Shown: positions 6,442 through 10,092 of the stretch, piece after piece
Numbering within the stretch: position 1 is the first letter of the stretch
Layout: every line of letters begins with the position of its first letter
NCBI GenBank assembly: GCA_903897155.1
Contig: CAIUAO010000037.1
Coordinates: forward strand, 1-10,092
DNA: 10,092 nucleotides
Source of the DNA: an uncultured Actinomycetes bacterium
Lineage (GTDB): Bacteria > Actinomycetota > Actinomycetes > Nanopelagicales > Nanopelagicaceae
Reading direction: 5' to 3'
Position numbers and translations under genes: made by a program
Notes under the pieces: generated by a model
Told to the model about the DNA's origin: nothing
What the model saw: only the letters and a program-made list of their open reading frames with translations
Databases searched by the model: none

Positions 6442-7463
6442 TGAGCATTAAAAATAGCGCACCCATGCGCAATACACAGATACTTTCTGTTGGTGCATTT
6501 AGGCCGGCGCGTGTTGTTCCTAACTCTGAGCTTGTTGAGCGCATTGATTCCAGCGATGAATGGATTCAGCAGCGCACAGGTATTGCAACTCGTCACTGGG
6601 CAGGAGCCGATGAATCTCTTGCCGATATGGCAGTTGAAGCCAGCAAGATAGCAATCAAGCGCGCAGGCCTCACTGCAGCAGATATCGACACAGTTATTTT
6701 TGCAACGATTACTTATCCTTACCAAACACCGAGTGCCTCTACTGAAGTTGCTTTGCGCCTTGGAATTGAAAACTCTGCTGCCTTTGACATAAACGCAGCA
6801 TGTGCTGGTTTTTGTTATAGCGTGGGTGTGGCAAGTGACATGGTGCGCAGCGGTACATCTACCTACGCACTTGTGATTGGCGCCGAAAAGATTTCAGATT
6901 TCCTAGATCTAGATGACCGCGCAACATCGTTCATTTTTGCCGATGGCGCAGGGGCGGTTGTTATTGGACCATCTGATCATGTGGGAATTGGTAAGACCAT
7001 GATGGGCTCAGATGTATCAAATAGAGAAGCAATTTCCATGGTTCCTTCTTGGCTTGATTACAAGCCAGGTGCCAATCTTGCGCAAACCTCATGGCCCGTC
7101 ATCCATCAAGAAGGACAGAAAGTATTTCGCTGGGCTGTCTATGAAATTGCAAAGGTCGGAAAAGAGATCATCGCTGATTCAGGTTTAACTCCCGATGAGA
7201 TCGCTGCTTTCATTCCTCACCAGGCAAATGAGAGAATCATCGATTCTCTTGCTAAATCAATGGAATTGCCTGAAAGTGTGGCAATTGCGCGTGATATCCG
7301 CACGACAGGTAATACATCTGCCGCATCTGTCCCCCTTGCTATGGACGCTCTGCTTGCAGAACGCCCAGAATTACATGGCAAGAACGCATTACTCCTAGGA
7401 TTCGGGGCTGGACTGGTTTATGCCGGTCAAGTCGTCGAACTACCACCGGTACCAAAGAAATAA
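6441..7463 (+). CDS. fabH: Beta-ketoacyl-ACP synthase III FabH
   Basis: A 340-residue thiolase-fold condensing enzyme that starts fatty-acid chains by joining an acyl-CoA primer to malonyl-ACP. In actinobacteria the primers are often branched. The catalytic triad is complete: C121 in NAACAGFCYS, H260 in FIPHQANERI and N291 in TTGNTSAAS. The conserved SSDEWIQQRTGI is at 37-48, and GFGAGLVYAGQV closes the protein. Translation is coupled to fabD through TAATG. A second ATG at codon 9 is possible, since the family core begins around residue 11, but the overlap favours the first. Primer preference (acetyl versus branched) cannot be read with confidence. Confidence 0.97.
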   Translation: MSIKNSAPMRNTQILSVGAFRPARVVPNSELVERIDSSDEWIQQRTGIATRHWAGADESLADMAVEASKIAIKRAGLTAADIDTVIFATITYPYQTPSASTEVALRLGIENSAAFDINAACAGFCYSVGVASDMVRSGTSTYALVIGAEKISDFLDLDDRATSFIFADGAGAVVIGPSDHVGIGKTMMGSDVSNREAISMVPSWLDYKPGANLAQTSWPVIHQEGQKVFRWAVYEIAKVGKEIIADSGLTPDEIAAFIPHQANERIIDSLAKSMELPESVAIARDIRTTGNTSAASVPLAMDALLAERPELHGKNALLLGFGAGLVYAGQVVELPPVPKK

Positions 7464-7494
7464 CCTCAAGAAAACAAAAGAAAAGAGAAGAACA

Positions 7495-7743
7495 ATGGCA
7501 CTAACTCAAGATGCAGTACTCGCAGGAATCAAAGAGATCGTTGTCGAAGTTGCTGGCATTGATGCAAGCAAGATCGAAATGAACAAGAGCTTTAGCGATG
7601 ACCTCGAAGTAGATTCCTTGAGCATGGTTGAAGTAGTCGTTGCCGCTGAAGAGCGTTTCGGCGTAAAAATCCCTGATGATGAAGTTACAAAGATGGCCAC
7701 CGTTGGTGACGCTGTGAACTTCATCGTTGGCGCAGCTAAGTAA
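7495..7743 (+). CDS. acpP: Acyl carrier protein AcpP
   Basis: An 82-residue acidic carrier protein that holds growing acyl chains on a phosphopantetheine arm. S41 in the DLEVDSLSMVEV motif is the attachment site. EERFGVKIPDDEV (helix III region) and the C-terminal VGDAVNFIV are standard. The open frame extends upstream to 7420, but that part is inside fabH and highly basic, unlike an ACP. The ATG at 7495 gives the normal length and follows a very A/G-rich leader with GAGAAG about 6 bases before it. The gap to fabH is 31 bases. The purine-rich, probably unstructured leader would suit high translation of an abundant protein. Confidence 0.97.
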   Translation: MALTQDAVLAGIKEIVVEVAGIDASKIEMNKSFSDDLEVDSLSMVEVVVAAEERFGVKIPDDEVTKMATVGDAVNFIVGAAK

Positions 7744-7757
7744 GTATTCCTTTTTAG

Positions 7758-9002
7758 ATGACTAGACCTCGCGTAGTAGTTACAGGCCTTGGAGCAACGA
7801 CGCCACTTGGCGGCGATGTTCCAACAACCTGGGCTAATGCACTTGCCGGAAAAAGTGGTGTTCACGCCCTTCCTGATGAAGCGTGGACCCAAGAATCAAC
7901 GGTTAAGTTTGCTGCGCGAGTTGCAGTGGAACCATCAGAAGTCATGGAGCGCGTTGAAATGCGCAGACTTGATCGCTCAGAACAATTTGCACTTATTGCC
8001 GCCCGAGAAGCATGGAAAGATGCTGGGTTATCTGAAGTAAACAAAGAACGTTTAGGCGTTGTCATTGCATCAGGTATCGGCGGAGTCATTACTGTTCTAG
8101 ATCAATATGACATCTTGAAAGCAAAGGGGCCCAGGTCAGTGAGTCCGCATACTGTTCCGATGCTTATGCCCAATGGTCCATCAGCAAACGTCGGTTTAGA
8201 ACTTGGAGCACAAGCAGGTGTTCACACACCAGTGAGTGCATGCGCATCAGGAGCTGAAGCTGTTGGTTATGCAATGGAGATGATTCGCACAGGACGGGCA
8301 GATGTTGTTGTTACAGGCGGAGTAGAAGCCTGTATTCACGAACTTCCTATCGCAGCCTTTGCATCGATGAAAGCACTTTCAACCCGTAATGATGCGCCAG
8401 AGAAAGCATCACGGCCCTATGACAAAGACCGTGATGGTTTTGTTCTAGGTGAAGGCGGCGGAGTAATAGTTATCGAATCGCTAGAACATGCACAAAAGCG
8501 CGGAGCAAAGATTTATGCAGAGATAGTCGGCCAAGGACTCACATCTGATGGTTATCACATCGCTGCTCCTGATCCTTCTGGTTCTGGTGTTAGTCGCGCA
8601 GTGAAGTTTGCATTAGAAGATAGCGGAGTAAAGCTCTCTGAAGTTGTTCATATCAACGCCCACGCAACATCTACTCCTGCTGGTGATATTGCTGAGGCAA
8701 ACGCACTTGCTGCAGCCCTTGGTTCAGATATCTCCCACGTTGCAGTATCTGCAACAAAATCTATGACGGGGCATCTATTGGGTGGCGCTGGGGCAATTGA
8801 AACAATTTTCTGTGTTCTTGCGCTCTATCACCGCAAAGCACCACCAACTATTAACATTGAAAATCTAGATCCAGAGGTAAAGATCGATGTCGTGCGCGAT
8901 GTGCCACGCGATCTTCCCGCTGGTCCGATTGTTGCTTTAAATGACTCCTTTGGCTTTGGTGGCCACAATGTCGTGCTCGTTTTCCGCTCATTTCAAGAAT
9001 AA
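7758..9002 (+). CDS. fabF: Beta-ketoacyl-ACP synthase II FabF
   Basis: A 414-residue condensing enzyme that elongates acyl-ACP with malonyl-ACP. The active-site residues are all present: C162 in SACASGAEA, H302 in NAHATSTPAGD, K334 and H339 in ATKSMTGHLLGGAG, plus the NDSFGFGGHN loop (395-404) that gates the pocket. The numbering is one less than E. coli FabF (C163, H303, H340). The N-terminal VVVTGLGATTPLG is typical and fixes the ATG at 7758, 14 bases after the acpP stop. That gap is T-rich (GTATTCCTTTTTAG) and has no Shine-Dalgarno sequence, so initiation probably depends on coupling from acpP. No terminator is obvious after the stop, so read-through into the cold-shock gene is possible. 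Confidence 0.97.
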   Translation: MTRPRVVVTGLGATTPLGGDVPTTWANALAGKSGVHALPDEAWTQESTVKFAARVAVEPSEVMERVEMRRLDRSEQFALIAAREAWKDAGLSEVNKERLGVVIASGIGGVITVLDQYDILKAKGPRSVSPHTVPMLMPNGPSANVGLELGAQAGVHTPVSACASGAEAVGYAMEMIRTGRADVVVTGGVEACIHELPIAAFASMKALSTRNDAPEKASRPYDKDRDGFVLGEGGGVIVIESLEHAQKRGAKIYAEIVGQGLTSDGYHIAAPDPSGSGVSRAVKFALEDSGVKLSEVVHINAHATSTPAGDIAEANALAAALGSDISHVAVSATKSMTGHLLGGAGAIETIFCVLALYHRKAPPTINIENLDPEVKIDVVRDVPRDLPAGPIVALNDSFGFGGHNVVLVFRSFQE

Positions 9003-9020
9003 AAAGCCTTCTCCGGGGTA

Positions 9021-9048
9021 TTTCAACCCTCAATATCTAAGTTACACT
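9021..9048 (+). promoter_or_regulatory. Candidate csp promoter (TTTCAA-N16-TACACT)
   Basis: A weak -35-like TTTCAA (9021-9026) and a -10-like TACACT (9043-9048) separated by 16 bases. Transcription would begin near 9055, giving a 5' leader of about 110 bases, in keeping with the long leaders of many cold-shock genes. An alternative -35 TTGGCA at 9066-9071 has no matching -10 at 16-18 bases. Tentative. Confidence 0.3.
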
Positions 9049-9087
9049 TTCCACTAGTCCGACGCTTGGCAGTACCCGTTTCATGGA

Positions 9088-9156
9088 TTCGGTATCGCTG
9101 TAAAAGAGGAAGACCGAGTCTAAAGAAATCTTTAGCCTCACTCACATACCGAAGGA
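9088..9156 (+). promoter_or_regulatory. Possible structured 5' leader of the cold-shock gene
   Basis: TTCGGTAT (9088-9095) is perfectly complementary to ATACCGAA (9146-9153), which overlaps the first bases of the AAGGA ribosome binding site (9152-9156). The same 5' arm can instead pair with ACCGA at 9113-9117. Between them CTAAAG-AAAT-CTTTAG (9120-9135) forms a local hairpin. Mutually exclusive pairings next to the ribosome binding site resemble a temperature-responsive leader such as that of E. coli cspA. An 8-base match in a leader this size is not rare by chance, so this is a hypothesis. Confidence 0.3.
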
Positions 9157-9165
9157 AATATCTAC

Positions 9166-9369
9166 ATGGCAACAGGCACAGTTAAGTGGTTCAACTCTGA
9201 AAAGGGTTTTGGTTTCATCGCTGTTGATGGTGGCGGACAAGATGTATTTGTTCACTACTCAGCAATTCAAGGCAATGGATACAAGTCTCTCGAAGAGGGT
9301 CAAGCCGTTACTTTTGAAGTAGTACAGGGTCCAAAGGGTCCTCAGGCTGATGCGGTTAACCCTGCATAA
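9166..9369 (+). CDS. Cold-shock domain protein (CspA family)
   Basis: A 67-residue single cold-shock domain that binds single-stranded RNA or DNA and melts RNA structure. The five-strand OB fold is complete. RNP1 is KGFGFI (about 13-18), RNP2 is VFVHYSAI (about 27-34), and the start MATGTVKWFN is canonical. Length is exactly typical of actinobacterial Csp proteins. The ATG has AAGGA 9 bases upstream. It lies 163 bases after fabF, follows a possibly structured leader, and is closed by a strong intrinsic terminator. Whether it is cold-induced or constitutively abundant cannot be told from the coding sequence. Confidence 0.97.
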   Translation: MATGTVKWFNSEKGFGFIAVDGGGQDVFVHYSAIQGNGYKSLEEGQAVTFEVVQGPKGPQADAVNPA

Positions 9370-9381
9370 CAACCATTAACA

Positions 9382-9415
9382 AAAAAGCGGACCGGTTCAC
9401 GCTGGTCCGCTTTTT
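9382..9415 (+). terminator. Rho-independent terminator after csp, likely bidirectional
   Basis: GCGGACC (9387-9393) pairs with GGTCCGC (9404-9410); inner G-U and G-C pairs shorten the loop to about 6-8 bases. AAAAA precedes the stem and TTTTT (9411-9415) follows it, so the structure works on both strands. It begins 12 bases after the csp stop. On the minus strand it could also end transcripts of the membrane protein gene to the right. Confidence 0.92.
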
Positions 9416-9435
9416 CATTGGTCAAAGATAATTAT

Positions 9436-9441
9436 TAGAAT
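9436..9441 (+). promoter_or_regulatory. Candidate -10 box of the tRNA gene
   Basis: TAGAAT, identical to the -10 box of the desulfurase operon, ends 15 bases before the tRNA. The upstream terminator isolates the tRNA from csp, so it needs its own promoter. A -35 would fall in the T-run of the terminator (about 9412-9418), where only a weak TTTTCA is seen. Confidence 0.45.
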
Positions 9442-9456
9442 GTCACACGCAGCAAA

Positions 9457-9530
9457 GAGGCAATAGCTCAGTTGGTTAGAGCCCCGAACTCATAATTCGG
9501 TCGTCGTAGGTTCGAGTCCTACTTGCCTCA
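9457..9530 (+). tRNA. tRNA-Met (anticodon CAT), elongator type
   Basis: A 74-base cloverleaf with all stems fully paired: acceptor GAGGCAA (9457-9463) with TTGCCTC (9523-9529), D stem GCTC/GAGC, anticodon stem CCGAA/TTCGG (9484-9488, 9496-9500), and T stem GTAGG/CCTAC around TTCGAGT. The anticodon CAT is at 9491-9493 in loop CTCATAA, the discriminator is A9530, and CCA is not encoded. A fully paired first base pair (G-C) rules out an initiator tRNA of the usual bacterial type, which has a 1-72 mismatch. The D arm TAGCTCAGTTGGTTAGAGC resembles elongator tRNA-Met, but a lysidine-modified tRNA-Ile(CAT) cannot be fully excluded. Position 26 is C, where a purine is usual. Confidence 0.93.
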
Positions 9531-9536
9531 CTCAGT

Positions 9537-10092
9537 TTAAGGTGTAGAGATCCAATGCAGAAATTTGCGCCAAGCAGAGACGCACCAGTTGGATGAGTGA
9601 TCCCAGCCAACCACTGTCCAGTGGCTCAGATTCTTCCAACCTGCTTGAACATATGGCCACCATTTATAAGTTAATGAATGCCAAGTATCTGTTGGATGTT
9701 GCCATGCATGGTGAAGTTCTGTGAGCGGATTAAATCCAAGTATTTGCAGAATGAGAAGAACCAAAATGATTATTCCTAGAAAGCGATATGCGTATCTGAA
9801 CTTGGGGTGACGAATATTGATTATGGATTCCCCAGCGAAAGCACCCAAGATTGAATAAATAAAGGAAGGAATGGGAAGAATTACAAAGAAGATTAAGACG
9901 CTCTCTTTTGCACCAAGGTGGTGATGAAGAATCTGAGTTCCAACGACCACACCCACGATTCCAAGCCAGACGGTTTTCAGTACGCCACTTGGGGTAATTG
10001 CGCCAAGATATCTGGAAGCGGGCAATTTCTCATCAAAAAATCCCAGGATCTGAGGGATGAGTAATATGGCAATTCCTGCTGCAAGATACCTA
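9537..10092 (-). CDS. Integral membrane protein with Trp-rich C-terminal tail, N-terminus missing
   Basis: The frame is open to the right edge, so the gene starts outside the window; the TTG at 10025 is internal, because coding-like hydrophobic sequence (RYLAAGIAILLIPQILGFF) continues upstream of it. The visible 184 residues hold four hydrophobic segments, at about 3-19, 38-55, 64-86 and 104-120. The loops carry HHHLGAKE and RHPKFRYAYR. A soluble tail at 126-184 has tryptophans at 130, 137, 144, 145, 152, 158, 163, 169, 174 and 180. I do not recognise the family and assign no function. The stop codon is 6 bases from the 3' end of the convergent tRNA gene, and the nearest terminator for this strand is the bidirectional one at 9382-9415, beyond the tRNA. 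Confidence 0.8.
   Translation of the reverse strand, partial: RYLAAGIAILLIPQILGFFDEKLPASRYLGAITPSGVLKTVWLGIVGVVVGTQILHHHLGAKESVLIFFVILPIPSFIYSILGAFAGESIINIRHPKFRYAYRFLGIIILVLLILQILGFNPLTELHHAWQHPTDTWHSLTYKWWPYVQAGWKNLSHWTVVGWDHSSNWCVSAWRKFLHWISTP

Noticed and set aside
7420..7494. N-terminal extension of acpP
   Set aside because: It overlaps the end of fabH, is very basic, and the ATG at 7495 gives the standard ACP length.
9003..9040. Terminator directly after fabF
   Set aside because: No stable hairpin followed by a T-run could be built in this stretch.
9457..9530. tRNA as an integration (att) site
   Set aside because: No integrase gene and no duplicate of the tRNA 3' end were found in the window.
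10023..10025. TTG as start of the right-edge membrane protein
   Set aside because: The frame stays open to the window edge and encodes another hydrophobic segment just upstream, so the TTG is internal.
1..10092. CRISPR array, insertion sequence, prophage or defence system
   Set aside because: No spaced direct repeats, transposase or integrase motifs, or long terminal inverted repeats were seen; the genes are conserved housekeeping genes apart from two unknown membrane proteins.

Overview
The window looks like the chromosome of a low-GC actinobacterium with a compact genome. My best guess is the freshwater acI / Nanopelagicales type (Planktophila-like). The order nadD - rsfS - histidine phosphatase matches Mycobacterium tuberculosis Rv2421c - Rv2420c - Rv2419c, and fabD - fabH - acpP - fabF is the actinobacterial type II fatty-acid cluster. 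Genes are packed with overlaps or gaps of a few bases, base composition is near even, and initiation appears partly leaderless. The lineage call is inference from gene order and style, not from a search.

Left half (1-5444), minus strand: a tight seven-gene run. In transcription order it is a cysteine desulfurase, mnmA (tRNA 2-thiouridylase), ligA (NAD-dependent DNA ligase), a 45-residue single-pass membrane protein, nadD (nicotinate mononucleotide adenylyltransferase), rsfS (ribosomal silencing factor) and the first 27 codons of a histidine phosphatase (GpgP-like) cut by the left edge. The desulfurase supplies persulfide sulfur that MnmA uses on tRNA wobble uridine. LigA consumes the NAD+ whose synthesis NadD supports. 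The small membrane gene (1017-1154) and the partial phosphatase (1-81) are easily missed because they are so short.

Centre (5445-5517): a 73-bp divergent promoter region. Each side has a TAnnnT -10 hexamer exactly six bases before the start codon (GTG for the desulfurase, ATG for fabD) and no convincing ribosome binding site at the needed distance, which points to leaderless transcripts in both directions. Two short inverted repeats lie here, one over each promoter.

Right half, plus strand (5518-9415): fabD, fabH, acpP and fabF form the fatty-acid initiation and elongation operon. A cold-shock protein gene follows, with a leader of up to about 160 bases that can fold, and then a strong rho-independent terminator. 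A tRNA gene with anticodon CAT (9457-9530) has its own candidate -10 box. At the right edge a minus-strand integral membrane protein runs off the window. Its C-terminal tail carries ten tryptophans in 59 residues, and its stop codon lies 6 bases from the tRNA.

Most of the window is core housekeeping content. I found no mobile element, CRISPR array, toxin system or other clearly undescribed system. The points most worth a second look are the apparent ATC start of nadD, the tiny membrane protein, the divergent leaderless promoters, the csp leader and the Trp-rich tail.
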